A model generated the notes under the pieces. It was given only the letters and a program-made list of their open reading frames with translations, did no database searches and was not told the origin of the DNA. Positions 8,178 to 17,010 of a stretch of 64,000 nucleotides of DNA are shown here, one piece after another. The position numbers and the translations under genes are program-made. The DNA is from Streptomyces sp. CMB-StM0423 (GTDB lineage: Bacteria > Actinomycetota > Actinomycetes > Streptomycetales > Streptomycetaceae), in contig NZ_CP025407.1 in assembly GCF_002847285.1 (NCBI RefSeq), forward strand, positions 6,389,001-6,453,000, read 5' to 3'. The first letter of the stretch is position 1; every line of letters begins with the position of its first letter.

Positions 8178-9536
8178 GTGGTGGAGCCGAGGGAAGGCTC
8201 GGGCGAATCCTCCGAGGAGGACGCGGCCGAGGTGCTCGACGGCCCGCTGCCCGAAGGGGTGCGCCGCCGGATCGTCACCCTGGCCGACGAGTCCTTCGGC
8301 GGCCTGACCGTCGCGGAGCTGCCGCCGCAGTTGCGGCAGTACGCCCGCTTCACCCCGTCCCGCCGTGTCAAGCTCGCCGGCAACGCCATCGCCGCCGCGC
8401 TGGAGGCCGACGCCGCCTTCCGCGACCGGATCGCCGAGCGGGCCGCGGAGCTCCAGCCCGAGCTGGCCGCCGCGCTGCGCGGCGGCAGCCCGCCGGCCGC
8501 CGCCGAGCCCGTCGACGTCGCGGCCCTCGCGTACCTGCTGCGGCCCCCCGGCTGGGTCAAGCTCATCGCCGCCGCCGGCGAGGAGGAGCAGCGCGCCGGC
8601 GCCGAGCGGGCCGGCGAGGAAGCGGCCCGCGAGCTGGCCCGGCTGCGTACGGAACTGTCCGAGGCCCGCGCCGCCGCCCGCGGCGAGTCGGAGCGCACCC
8701 GGCACGAACTGGAGGCGCTGCGGCGCGAGAACGAGGGCCTGCACCGGCGGCTGCGCAGCGCGCTCAGCGACGTCAAGCGCGGCGAGGCCGCCGTCCGCAA
8801 ACTCCAGCAGGAGACCGCCGCGGGACGCGAGGAGGCCGCCGCCCACCTGGCCGCCGCCGAGAGCGAGGCCCGCCGGCTCCGCGCCCGCCTCGGCGAGGCC
8901 GAGTCCGGCCTGGAGGCCAGCCGCCGGGCCGCCCGCGAGGGGCGCAGCGTGGAGGACATGCGCGTACGGCTCCTCCTCGACACCGTACTCGACGCCGCCC
9001 AGGGGCTCCGCCGCGAACTCGCCCTGCCGCCCGCCCGGATGACCCCGGCGGACACCGTGGGCGCGGTCGAGCCCGGCACGATGTCGCCGAAGGACGTGGC
9101 CGCCCGCGCCCTGTCCGCCACCGACCCGGCGCTCCTCGACCAACTGCTCGCGCTGCCGCAGGCGCACATGGTCGTCGACGGCTACAACGTCACCAAGACC
9201 GGCTATCCGACCCTCCCGTTGGAGAAGCAGCGCCTGCGCCTGCTCGGCGGCCTCGCCGGCCTCGCCGCGCAGACGGGCGCGGAGGTGACGTGCGTGTTCG
9301 ACGGCGCGGAGCTGGCCGCGCCGGTGCTGCTCGCGCCGCCGCGCGGGGTGCGGGTGCTGTTCAGCAAGCCGGGCGAGACCGCGGACGAGCTGATCCGCCG
9401 GCTCGTCCGGGCCGAACCCACCGGCAGACCCGTCGTGGTGGTCTCCGCCGACCGCGAGGTCGCCGACGGCGTCGCCGCCGCGGGCGCCAGGCCCGTATCG
9501 TCCGCGCTGCTCCTCAAGCGGCTTGCGCGGAGCTGA
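8178..9536 (+). CDS. NYN-domain (YacP/Rae1-like) putative ribonuclease
   Basis: A 452-residue protein in three parts. Residues about 20-140 form an Ala/Leu-rich helical domain, about 140-255 a charged coiled coil rich in Glu/Arg, and about 330-445 a PIN-like NYN nuclease domain starting HMVVDGYNVTK and continuing with VFDGAEL, GETADELI and VVVSADREV. The Asp residues in these motifs form the usual acidic metal site. By analogy with B. subtilis Rae1 it may cleave RNA, possibly on ribosomes. The start is GTG GTG; either codon is possible, and the reading uses the first. It is transcribed divergently from the RAM-domain gene. Confidence 0.82.
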   Translation: MVEPREGSGESSEEDAAEVLDGPLPEGVRRRIVTLADESFGGLTVAELPPQLRQYARFTPSRRVKLAGNAIAAALEADAAFRDRIAERAAELQPELAAALRGGSPPAAAEPVDVAALAYLLRPPGWVKLIAAAGEEEQRAGAERAGEEAARELARLRTELSEARAAARGESERTRHELEALRRENEGLHRRLRSALSDVKRGEAAVRKLQQETAAGREEAAAHLAAAESEARRLRARLGEAESGLEASRRAAREGRSVEDMRVRLLLDTVLDAAQGLRRELALPPARMTPADTVGAVEPGTMSPKDVAARALSATDPALLDQLLALPQAHMVVDGYNVTKTGYPTLPLEKQRLRLLGGLAGLAAQTGAEVTCVFDGAELAAPVLLAPPRGVRVLFSKPGETADELIRRLVRAEPTGRPVVVVSADREVADGVAAAGARPVSSALLLKRLARS

Positions 9537-9842
9537 CAACCCGGGGAAACACGGGCGAGTTCGGACAACCCTGCCGTCCCTCGCGGGTGCGGACAGTTCG
9601 CCGCTCCGAGTCCAACTCGTTGTCGAACAGTGACTACTGGCCGTGTGATGTGAGTAAAGAAACGCGCTTCGGGGGGACTTTTTTGCCTGAGGGATTTGAA
9701 CGGATCACCCGTGCCTCGTTAGTGTCTGGCCCGAACCTTCGTGCTGTCGATCGCTCAACCGGGGCGACGACGAAGGTCCCGCCGGTACCGGGGCATCCCC
9801 AAAGCCACGGTCGGGCGGCTGGAGGAAGAGGAGCTCGCCTTC
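9537..9842 (+). promoter_or_regulatory. Intergenic region and 5' UTR with sigma70-like promoter before the NlpC/P60 gene
   Basis: TTGAAC (9696-9701) and TAGTGT (9720-9725) are spaced by 18 nt and form a good sigma70-like promoter, giving a leader of roughly 110 nt. I looked for a ydaO/c-di-AMP riboswitch, frequent ahead of actinobacterial cell-wall hydrolases, and did not find its core. A T-rich stretch at 9679-9690 contains TTTTTGCCTGAG, which recurs exactly before the XRE-cupin gene at 13513. The rest holds no feature I can name. Confidence 0.55.
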
Positions 9843-10865
9843 GTGGCGTCCCACCGTCGACCGAAGCAGCCGAACCGGGCCAGGGTCACCGTCTTCACCG
9901 CGACCGCCGCCGCGGCCGTCGCCCTCTCCACCCAGAGCGCGCAAGCAGCCCCCGACAAGGACGACGTCAAGCGGCAGGTCGACAACCTGTACGAGGACGC
10001 CGAGCGCGCCACGGAGAAGTACAACGGCGCCAAGGAGCGGCAGGACGAGCTCGAAGAGGACGTCAAGGAGCTCCAGGACAAGGCCGCCCGCGGCCAGCAG
10101 GAGCTCAACGACCTCCGCGACGGCCTCGGTTCGCTGGCCACCGCCCAGTACCGCAGCGGCAGCATCGACCCCTCCGTGCAGCTCTTCCTCTCCTCCGACC
10201 CGGACACCTACCTGGACAAGGCGTCCACGATGGACCGGGTCAGCGGCAAGCAGGCCGAGTCGCTGGAACGCATCGCCGACAAGCAGCGCAGCCTCGCGCA
10301 GCAGCGCCAGGAGGCGGGCGAGAAGCTCAAGGACCTGGAGGAGACCCGCAAGGAGCTGGGCTCCCAGAAGAAGAAGGTCCAGGACAAGCTGAGCGACGCC
10401 CGCGCGCTGCTCAACGAGCTGACCGAGGAGGAGCAGGCCGCGCTCGCGGAAGAGGAGCAGCGCGCCAGCCGCGAGGCGGAGGACCGCGTCGACCTCGGCG
10501 ACGTCGCCCCCGGCTCCTCCCACGGCGCGGCCGCCCTGTCCGCGGCGCAGAGCAAGCTGGGCGCCCCGTACGTCTACGGCGCCACCGGCCCCAGCTCCTT
10601 CGACTGCTCGGGCCTCACCGGCTGGGCCTTCTCGCAGGCCGGCGTCGCGCTACCGCGCATCTCGCAGGACCAGGCCAACGTCGGCACCCGGATATCCTCG
10701 GTCAGCCAGCTCCAGCCCGGGGACCTCGTGTTCTTCTACAGCGACCTGCACCACGTGGGCATCTACGCGGGCAACGGCCAGATCATCCACGCTCCGAAGC
10801 CGGGCGCGGTCGTGCGCTACGAGGCCGTCGGAAACATGCCGTTCATGTGGGGCGCGCGCGTCTGA
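9843..10865 (+). CDS. Secreted NlpC/P60 peptidoglycan endopeptidase
   Basis: A 340-residue exported hydrolase. The GTG at 9843 was chosen because GGAGGAAGAGGAG lies just upstream and the protein then begins with a normal signal peptide (ASHRRPK, a hydrophobic stretch, cleavage near AQA-AP). Residues about 40-200 are a long Glu/Lys-rich coiled coil. The C-terminal NlpC/P60 domain (about 225-340) has catalytic Cys in FDCSGL, His in LHHVGIYAG and the third polar residue in QIIHAPKPG. It probably cleaves stem-peptide bonds in growing walls, with the coiled coil as a regulatory arm as in RipA/CwlO-type proteins. The next gene is a paralogue. Confidence 0.92.
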   Translation: MASHRRPKQPNRARVTVFTATAAAAVALSTQSAQAAPDKDDVKRQVDNLYEDAERATEKYNGAKERQDELEEDVKELQDKAARGQQELNDLRDGLGSLATAQYRSGSIDPSVQLFLSSDPDTYLDKASTMDRVSGKQAESLERIADKQRSLAQQRQEAGEKLKDLEETRKELGSQKKKVQDKLSDARALLNELTEEEQAALAEEEQRASREAEDRVDLGDVAPGSSHGAAALSAAQSKLGAPYVYGATGPSSFDCSGLTGWAFSQAGVALPRISQDQANVGTRISSVSQLQPGDLVFFYSDLHHVGIYAGNGQIIHAPKPGAVVRYEAVGNMPFMWGARV

Positions 10866-11052
10866 CGCCGGCCGCGGCGCCTGTTGCGTGCGCCGCGGTT
10901 CGTTGCGGCCGCCGTGCCGCCCGTTCGGGCGAATTGCCGACACCGCGCGTTTCGAACGCCCCGCGGGTGACCTGCGTCGGCACCCGGGCGCCGACATCGC
11001 GCCCGGGGGCGGTTCTTGGTCCGCGCGTAGTCGCGTGGTTACTGTCTGCCGC

Positions 11053-12105
11053 GTGTCAGCACATCGACGATCCACCCGGCCCGGCGGTGCCGGCCGGCTG
11101 CGTACCGGCGTCCTCGCCGCCGCCGCGGCGGCGGCGCTGTCCGGCTCGCCCGCCGTCTTCTCCGGTCTCTCCGACGCGGCCCTGGCCGCCCCCGACGACC
11201 ACGCCGAGGCCAGGGAGCGCGTACACGACCTCTACGCCCGGGCAGAGCGGGCCACCGAGAAGTACAACGCGGCCAAGGAGCGCACCGAGGAGCTGCGCCG
11301 CAAGGCGGAACTCCTCCAGGACCGCGCCGCCCGCGACCTCGCCCGGATCAACCGGATGCGCACCGAACTCGGTTCGCTCGCCGGTGCCCAGTACCGTTCC
11401 GGCGGCATCGACCCGAACCTGACCCTGATCCTCTCGGAGAGCCCCGAGGGCTATCTGGAGAAGGCCGCCACCCTGGAGCGCATCGGCAACCGGCAGAGCG
11501 GCCGGCTGCGCCAACTCGTCAGCCTTCAGCGCGGGCTGGAGCAGCAGCGGGTACGGGCCAGGGACACCCTCGCGGACCTGGAGCGCGAACGCGACGCGCT
11601 GGCCGGGCACAAGCGCGAGGTCACCGACCGGCTCGCGGAGGCGCGGCGGCTCCTCAACTCGCTGCCGAAGGAGGAGCGCCCGGACACCGGCGGTGACCGC
11701 GCCTCCCGCTCCGCCCCGGCGCCCGACCTCGCACCGGCACCGGCCCCGGCACCGGCCTCCGGCCGCGGCGCGCTCGCGGTGGCGGCGGCGCGGGGCGCGA
11801 TCGGCACCCCGTACGTGTGGGGCGGCGCGGCCCCCGGCGGGTTCGACTGCTCGGGGCTGACGCAGTGGGCCTACGGCAAGGCCGGGGTGTCGATCCCGCG
11901 CACGTCGCAGGCGCAGCGCTACGCGGGCCGCCAGGTGCCGCTGGGCCAGGCGAAGCCGGGGGACCTGGTGACGTACCGGGCGGACGCGAGCCACGTGGCG
12001 ATGTACGTGGGCGGTGGCCAGGTCGTCCACGCCCCGTACCCGGGCGCGTCGGTGCGCTACGACCCGGTGGGAATGATGCCGGTCGCCTCGGTGACCCGGC
12101 CGTAG
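11053..12105 (+). CDS. Secreted NlpC/P60 peptidoglycan endopeptidase, second copy
   Basis: About 350 residues with the same plan as the preceding protein: signal peptide, coiled coil containing ERATEKYNAAKER (nearly identical to its neighbour), a Pro/Ala-rich linker (about 225-240) and a C-terminal NlpC/P60 domain. Catalytic Cys is in FDCSGL, His in SHVAMYVGG, with QVVHAPYPG completing the site. It is clearly a tandem duplicate that has diverged in the linker. No Shine-Dalgarno precedes the GTG at 11053; other GTG codons 15-18 nt upstream are possible, so the start is uncertain. Confidence 0.9.
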   Translation: MSAHRRSTRPGGAGRLRTGVLAAAAAAALSGSPAVFSGLSDAALAAPDDHAEARERVHDLYARAERATEKYNAAKERTEELRRKAELLQDRAARDLARINRMRTELGSLAGAQYRSGGIDPNLTLILSESPEGYLEKAATLERIGNRQSGRLRQLVSLQRGLEQQRVRARDTLADLERERDALAGHKREVTDRLAEARRLLNSLPKEERPDTGGDRASRSAPAPDLAPAPAPAPASGRGALAVAAARGAIGTPYVWGGAAPGGFDCSGLTQWAYGKAGVSIPRTSQAQRYAGRQVPLGQAKPGDLVTYRADASHVAMYVGGGQVVHAPYPGASVRYDPVGMMPVASVTRP

Positions 12106-12286
12106 GCGGCGGACGGGGGCGCGGTTTGCCGCCGCGCCCCCACGCATCCGCCGCACCCCCATGCATCCGCTACGTCCCCCTTACGTCCCCCGCACTCCCG
12201 CCCCAGGGTAGGCCGCCCCTCTGACAACGCGGCCCCGGTCACCCGCGCCGCGCCCCCGCCCGCCGGAGCGTCGTACGCTCGTCGGT

Positions 12287-13498
12287 GTGGCAGGCGTACG
12301 GACCGTGGTGCTGGTGCTCTGTGCCGGGCTGGTCGCCGTGCTGCTCGGCGGTTGCGGCGACGGCGGTGAGCCCGGCGACGCCACCCGCGCCATCGCCGAC
12401 CTGCTACGGCAGCGTTCCGCCGCCGTCCGCGACGGCGACGAGGCCGCGTACCTCGGCACCGTCGACCCGCGGTCCGGCCCGTACCGGCAGCAGCAGCGCA
12501 CCGCCTTCCGCAACCTCGACGCCCTCCCGCTCGCCGCCTGGACCCAGCGCCTCGACGACCCCGCGCGCGACACCGTGCCCGCCACCGCCGACCGCACCAC
12601 CGCCGACGTCCGCCTGACCTACCGCCTCCGCGGCTACGACACCGGCGACGCGACCGCCGGCCAGCGGCTGGAGTTCGTACGCCGCGACAGCCGCTGGTAC
12701 GTCGCGGGACCCGCGCCCGGCAGCCGCCCGCAGCCGTGGGACCAGGGCCCGTTGGCCGTCGTACGCGGTACCCGCAGCCTCGTGCTCGGCGCCGGCCACC
12801 CCGAGGCCCGACTGCGCGACATCGCCGCCGTCGCCGACCGCGCGGTGCCCGACGTCTCCGCCGCGTGGGGCGGCGCGTGGGCGCGCCGCGTCGTGGTGCT
12901 GGTGCCCGCGTCGCAGGCGGCGATGGGGGAACTGCTCGGCGCGGGGCCCACGGCCTACGCGGGCGTCGCCGCCGTCACCACCGGCCGGCACCGGGACCGC
13001 ACGCCCGCCGACCGCGTCGTGGTCAACCCCGAGGCGTACGACACGCTCGGCACCCTGGGCCGCCGTATCGTCCTCACCCACGAGACCGTCCACGTCGCCA
13101 CCCGCGCCGACACCTCCCCGGCCACGCCCCTCTGGCTCTCCGAGGGCTTCGCGGACTGGGTCGCCTTCCGCAGCGCCGACCGCGACCCCCGCCTGGGCGC
13201 ACCCGAACTCGCCCGCGCGGTGACCGCGGGCCGGCTGCCACAGGACCTCCCCGCCGCCGCCGACTTCACCACAGGCGGCGGAGACCGGGTCGCCGTGGCG
13301 TACGGCGAAGCGTGGCTGGCGGCCCGGATGGTCGCCGACGAGTGGACCCCGGACCGCCTCGTGGCGCTCTACCGCGCCGTGGGCGGGGCGGAGTCCCGTG
13401 AGAAGGCCGTCGGCCCGGCGCTGCGGGCGGAGCTGGGCGTGAGTCTCGGGGAGTTCACGGCACGGTGGCGGACGTATCTGGACCACGAGTTGGGCTGA
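12287..13498 (+). CDS. Putative metallopeptidase-like lipoprotein
   Basis: A 403-residue exported protein. Its N-terminus is a lipoprotein signal ending LLGGC (C23 as lipidation site). An NTF2-like or DUF4440-like region follows (about 30-140), then a gluzincin-type domain with HETVH at about 265-269 and WLSEGFADW about 20 residues later, giving the HExxH plus Glu zinc arrangement of M1-like peptidases. It may be a cell-surface zinc peptidase; the substrate is unknown. GTG at 12287 lies 7 nt after TACGCT (12274-12279) with no Shine-Dalgarno, so the transcript is probably leaderless. Confidence 0.78.
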   Translation: MAGVRTVVLVLCAGLVAVLLGGCGDGGEPGDATRAIADLLRQRSAAVRDGDEAAYLGTVDPRSGPYRQQQRTAFRNLDALPLAAWTQRLDDPARDTVPATADRTTADVRLTYRLRGYDTGDATAGQRLEFVRRDSRWYVAGPAPGSRPQPWDQGPLAVVRGTRSLVLGAGHPEARLRDIAAVADRAVPDVSAAWGGAWARRVVVLVPASQAAMGELLGAGPTAYAGVAAVTTGRHRDRTPADRVVVNPEAYDTLGTLGRRIVLTHETVHVATRADTSPATPLWLSEGFADWVAFRSADRDPRLGAPELARAVTAGRLPQDLPAAADFTTGGGDRVAVAYGEAWLAARMVADEWTPDRLVALYRAVGGAESREKAVGPALRAELGVSLGEFTARWRTYLDHELG

Positions 13499-13515
13499 GC
13501 GCCACGCGCGAGTTT

Positions 13516-13530
13516 TTGCCTGAGAGGCAA
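13516..13530. promoter_or_regulatory. Palindromic operator candidate before the XRE-cupin gene
   Basis: TTGCCTGAGAGGCAA is a perfect 6-3-6 inverted repeat 34 nt before the ATG of the XRE-cupin regulator gene. XRE-cupin repressors are generally autoregulated through short palindromes close to their own start, so this is the likely binding site. The assignment is by position and symmetry. Confidence 0.6.
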
Positions 13531-13563
13531 GGTGTTTGACTCTGGGGCACGCGCGGTGGCTCA

Positions 13564-14157
13564 ATGGCCGGTATGAGCACCGACCACCCTCAGGCCCCCC
13601 ACCTGCGCGAGCTGCGCCGGCGGGCCGGGCTGACGCTGGAGGCCGCGGCCGCCAGGGTCGAGCTTTCGCCGGCTCATCTCTCCCGGCTGGAGACCGGGCA
13701 GCGGCAGCCCTCGCTGCCGGTGCTGCTCAAGTTGGCCCGGGTCTACGGTACGACGGTTTCCGAACTGCTCGGCGAGGTGTCCTCGGCGCAGACCTCCGTC
13801 GTGCGGGGGGCCGAGGTGCCGGTGCGGGAGGCCGGGGGGTGGTCGTACCGGCAGGCCGGGGGGACGGACCGGGGGATGCAGGCGCTGCGGGTGTCCGTGC
13901 CGTACGACGCCGAGCACCGCGATCTCGTCCGGGTCCATCCCGGCGAGGAGTGGCTTTACGTGCTCGACGGGCGGATGCGGCTCGTGCTCGGCGACCGGGA
14001 GCACCTGCTGGACCCCGGGGACAGCGCCCAGTTCGACTCCCTCACCCCGCACCGCATCGCCGCCGCCGAGCCCGGCGGGCTCGCGCTGCTCTTCGTCCAC
14101 ACGCTGCTGCAGAGCGCCGTCGCCGGGCTGTGCCTCGGCGACGGCACCCGGCACTGA
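13564..14157 (+). CDS. XRE-cupin transcriptional regulator
   Basis: A 197-residue regulator. The N-terminal helix-turn-helix (about 10-66) has the XRE pattern LRELRRRAGLTLEAAA...LSPAHLSRLETGQRQPSLPVLLKLA. The C-terminal cupin (about 110-190) shows HPGEEWLYVLDGRMRL, LDPGDSAQFDSLTPHRI and a final LLFVHT strand. Such proteins sense small metabolites through the cupin and repress nearby catabolic or transport genes. Here the only same-strand partner is the 41-residue membrane protein 16 nt downstream. The palindrome at 13516-13530 probably mediates autoregulation. ATG at 13564 or the Met three codons later are both possible. Confidence 0.9.
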   Translation: MAGMSTDHPQAPHLRELRRRAGLTLEAAAARVELSPAHLSRLETGQRQPSLPVLLKLARVYGTTVSELLGEVSSAQTSVVRGAEVPVREAGGWSYRQAGGTDRGMQALRVSVPYDAEHRDLVRVHPGEEWLYVLDGRMRLVLGDREHLLDPGDSAQFDSLTPHRIAAAEPGGLALLFVHTLLQSAVAGLCLGDGTRH

Positions 14158-14173
14158 CCCCAAGGAGACCGCC

Positions 14174-14299
14174 GTGTCCAAGCGGATTGAAGAGAGATTC
14201 CCCCGCGGCCTGGTGATCCGCCTCATCGTCTACATCTTCGTCGGCCACCTCTTCGCCGCGTTCCTGCTGCTCCTCTTCAAGGCGGGCGGCGGCGCATAG
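14174..14299 (+). CDS. Small single-pass membrane protein (DUF6126-like)
   Basis: A 41-residue protein from a GTG with CAAGGAGA 6 nt upstream. The N-terminal third is charged (SKRIEERFPRG), followed by one hydrophobic helix from about residue 13 to 36 and a Gly/Ala end. It matches small Streptomyces proteins I recall as DUF6126. It lies 16 nt after the XRE-cupin gene and is almost certainly co-transcribed. It may be the effector of that regulator, for example a small transporter subunit or membrane modulator, but nothing in the sequence proves a function. Confidence 0.75.
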   Translation: MSKRIEERFPRGLVIRLIVYIFVGHLFAAFLLLLFKAGGGA

Positions 14300-14330
14300 A
14301 ACGCGAAGGGGATACCCGGGTACGCGGACC

Positions 14331-15575
14331 TCACCACGTCAGCAGGCCGTTCTCCCGCGCCGCACGCTGCCGCGGCACCGGAGCCTCCCCGTCCCCCGGC
14401 CCGGCCGACGGCCCCGCCGTCGACCGCCACAGCCGCCGGCACGCCACCACCGTCGCCGCGACCAGCAGCCCGTTCCGCAGCGCCAGCAGCGCGATCCCGA
14501 ACCCGGTGCTCCCCACGACCTCCCCGAACCACACCGGGAACTCCGCCAGCGTCACCCCCGTCGCCGCCAGCACCAGCCCGGCGGGCAGCGCCATCCGCGC
14601 CGCCCGCACCGTCAGGCACACCGCCGCCAGGCCGACGAGCCAGAGCAGGTACTGCGGGCTGATCACCCGGCTCGTGGTCGTGAACAGCAGCGCCCCCGCG
14701 AACGCCGCCTCGCACCCCGTCGTCGCCGTGAACTCCCGCGCCCGCAGCCGCCACAGCACCAGCCAGCCCATCGCCAGCACCGAGAGCCCCAGCGCCAGGT
14801 CGCTGACCACGCCGACGCCGGGACCGAGGAACTCCATGGAGCCGTAGTGCAGTTCCACCGTCCCCTCCCAGCCGTGGTGCCTGCCGACGTGGAAGACCAA
14901 CGCCCCCAGCGACTCCACCTCCGTACCGCGGTCGCGCTGCGCGGTGACGAAGTCGAACGCCCCCGGCATCGCCACGGCCGCCAGCAGCGCCACCCCCGCC
15001 GCCGTACCCGCCGCCGCGCCCCACGACAGCCGCGTCGCCCGCCCGCGCGCCGCGCCCAGCAGCACCAGCACCGGCCACACCTTCAGCATCGCGCCGAACC
15101 CCGCCAGCGCCCCCGCCACAGCCGGCCGCCGGGCCGCGGCGAGCAGCGCCGCGACGGCGACGGCGGTGACCATCACGTCGTAGCGCGCGTACGCGGTCGG
15201 TCCCAGCAGCGGCACCCCCGCCACCCAGAACCACGCCCCCGCCCGCGACCGCCCGGCGCCGCCCCCGGCCCGCAGCAGCAGCGCCAGCACCGCCGCGTCC
15301 GCCGCGCAGGCCAGCGCGAAGAACGCGTGCGCGTAGCCGAGGAACGGCAGCAGCCCGGGGGAGAGCACCGGGAGCGCCGCGCCCGGCGGGTACTGCCAGC
15401 TCACGTCGTCGGCCGGGAACGTGCCGGTGCGCAGCACCTCGTACCAGCCGCGGTAGATCACCTCGACGTCGCTGGTGACGTCGGGCCCGGGCAGCGTCAC
15501 CACACCCAGCACGAGCAGCAGCAGGCCCGCGCGGGTCAGCGCCCACGCCGCCACCGGCGCCGCGACCCGTGCCAT
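14331..15575 (-). CDS. GT87-family (DUF2029) polyprenol-sugar glycosyltransferase
   Basis: A 414-residue polytopic membrane protein with about ten hydrophobic segments. Early periplasmic-loop motifs PDVTSDVEVIYRGWYEVL and WQYPPGAAL are typical of GT-C enzymes such as PimE and the mycobacterial GT87 mannosyltransferases, where an Asp in the first loop is catalytic. It would transfer mannose, or another sugar, from a polyprenyl-phosphate donor to an envelope glycolipid or polysaccharide. ATG at 15575 is chosen because GGAGG sits 7 nt upstream. It is divergent from the PimB'-like gene, which supports a shared role in mannolipid synthesis. Confidence 0.82.
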   Translation of the reverse strand: MARVAAPVAAWALTRAGLLLLVLGVVTLPGPDVTSDVEVIYRGWYEVLRTGTFPADDVSWQYPPGAALPVLSPGLLPFLGYAHAFFALACAADAAVLALLLRAGGGAGRSRAGAWFWVAGVPLLGPTAYARYDVMVTAVAVAALLAAARRPAVAGALAGFGAMLKVWPVLVLLGAARGRATRLSWGAAAGTAAGVALLAAVAMPGAFDFVTAQRDRGTEVESLGALVFHVGRHHGWEGTVELHYGSMEFLGPGVGVVSDLALGLSVLAMGWLVLWRLRAREFTATTGCEAAFAGALLFTTTSRVISPQYLLWLVGLAAVCLTVRAARMALPAGLVLAATGVTLAEFPVWFGEVVGSTGFGIALLALRNGLLVAATVVACRRLWRSTAGPSAGPGDGEAPVPRQRAARENGLLTW

Positions 15576-15697
15576 GGCTCGACCTCCGCCCCGCCCCCCG
15601 TGCGCGTCCGACGACACTGCGAATCCGACGACACTACGGCACGGCTCCGCCCGGCCGCAGGTCCCCGGCACCGCGGGCCCCGGTACTGTCGGCCGCG

Positions 15698-16891
15698 ATG
15701 CACAAGCCACCGACCCGCAAGCCGCCGACCCACCGGCCGCCGCGCAAGACCCTCGTCGTCACCAACGACTTCCCGCCCCGCCCCGGCGGCATCCAGAACT
15801 TCCTGCACAGCATGTGCCTGCGGCTGGACCCCGAGCAGGTCGTCGTCTACGCCTCCACCTGGAAGCGCGACGCCGAAGGCCGCGCCGCCACCCGGGACTT
15901 CGACGCCCGCCAGCCCTTCGAGGTGATCCGCGACCGCACCACGGTGCTGCTGCCCACCCCGCGCGTCACCCGCCGCGCGGCCGGGCTGCTGCGCGCGCAC
16001 GGCTGCCGCTCGGTGTGGTTCGGCGCGGCCGCGCCGCTGGGGCTGATGGCGCCGGCGCTGCGGCGCGCGGGCGCCGAGCGGATCGTGGCCACCACGCACG
16101 GGCACGAGGCCGGCTGGGCGCAGTTGCCGGTGGCCCGTCAACTGCTGCGGCGCATCGGCGAGTCGGCGGACACGCTCACGTACCTCGGCGAGTACACCCG
16201 CGCCCGGATCGCCCGTGCGCTCACCCCCGAGGCCGCCGCGCGGATGGCGCAGTTGCCGCCGGGCGTCGACGAGACCGCCTTCCACCCGGGCTCTGGCGGC
16301 GACGCCGTACGCGCCCGCCTCGGGCTCGCGGACCGGCCGGTCGTCGTCTGCGTCTCCCGGCTCGTCCCCCGCAAGGGCCAGGACACCCTGATCCGCGCGC
16401 TGCCCCGGATCAGGGAGTCCTTGCCGGAGGCGGTGCTGCTGATCGTCGGCGGCGGTCCGTACCGCGGTGACCTGGAGAAGCTCGCGGCGGCCACGGGCGT
16501 CGCCGGCTCGGTGCGCTTCACGGGCGCGGTGCCGTGGGAGGAACTGCCGGCGCACTTCGGCGCGGGCGACGTGTTCGCCATGCCGTGCCGCACGCGCCGC
16601 GGCGGGCTCGACGTGGAGGGTCTGGGCATCGTGTACCTGGAGGCGTCCGCGACCGGTCTGCCCGTCGTCGCGGGCGACTCGGGCGGGGCCCCGGACGCGG
16701 TGCTCGACGGCGAGACCGGGTGGGTGGTGCGCGGCGGCGCGGAGCGCCAGGCGGCGCAGGCGGCGGAGCACATCGTGAGGCTGCTCGGCGACGCGGACCT
16801 GCGCGCGCGGATGGGCGCGCGCGGGCGGGCGTGGGTGGCGGAGCGCTGGCGCTGGGACCTGCTGGCGGAGCGGCTGACGTCGCTGCTGTGA
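15698..16891 (+). CDS. pimB: GT4 glycosyltransferase, PimB'-like phosphatidylinositol mannoside mannosyltransferase
   Basis: A 397-residue cytoplasmic GT-B enzyme. The N-terminal domain has VVTNDFPPRPGGIQNF with the acceptor-binding loop. The C-terminal domain has RLVPRKGQDTLIRALP, IVGGGPYRGDLE and the donor-site region RTRRGGLDVEGLGIVYLEASATGLPVV. By family it would add the second mannose (alpha-1,6) to PIM1 from GDP-mannose. ATG at 15698 lies 8 nt after TACTGT (15684-15689) with no Shine-Dalgarno, so it is probably leaderless. The flanking GT87 enzyme and FadD15-like ligase agree with the pimB'-fadD15 neighbourhood of mycobacteria. Confidence 0.87.
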   Translation: MHKPPTRKPPTHRPPRKTLVVTNDFPPRPGGIQNFLHSMCLRLDPEQVVVYASTWKRDAEGRAATRDFDARQPFEVIRDRTTVLLPTPRVTRRAAGLLRAHGCRSVWFGAAAPLGLMAPALRRAGAERIVATTHGHEAGWAQLPVARQLLRRIGESADTLTYLGEYTRARIARALTPEAAARMAQLPPGVDETAFHPGSGGDAVRARLGLADRPVVVCVSRLVPRKGQDTLIRALPRIRESLPEAVLLIVGGGPYRGDLEKLAAATGVAGSVRFTGAVPWEELPAHFGAGDVFAMPCRTRRGGLDVEGLGIVYLEASATGLPVVAGDSGGAPDAVLDGETGWVVRGGAERQAAQAAEHIVRLLGDADLRARMGARGRAWVAERWRWDLLAERLTSLL

Positions 16892-17010
16892 GGCCGCGGA
16901 GCGGCGCGTACGGTACGGGCCTGGCCGTGGTCGTACGCACCGGCCCCACCGGGCCCGTACGCGACCGGCGTTCGGCACCGGCCCGCGCGCGACCCGTACG
17001 CCTGCGCGCC

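Noticed and set aside
9537..9842. Possible ydaO/c-di-AMP riboswitch before the NlpC/P60 gene
   Set aside because: I looked for its conserved core sequences and found none.
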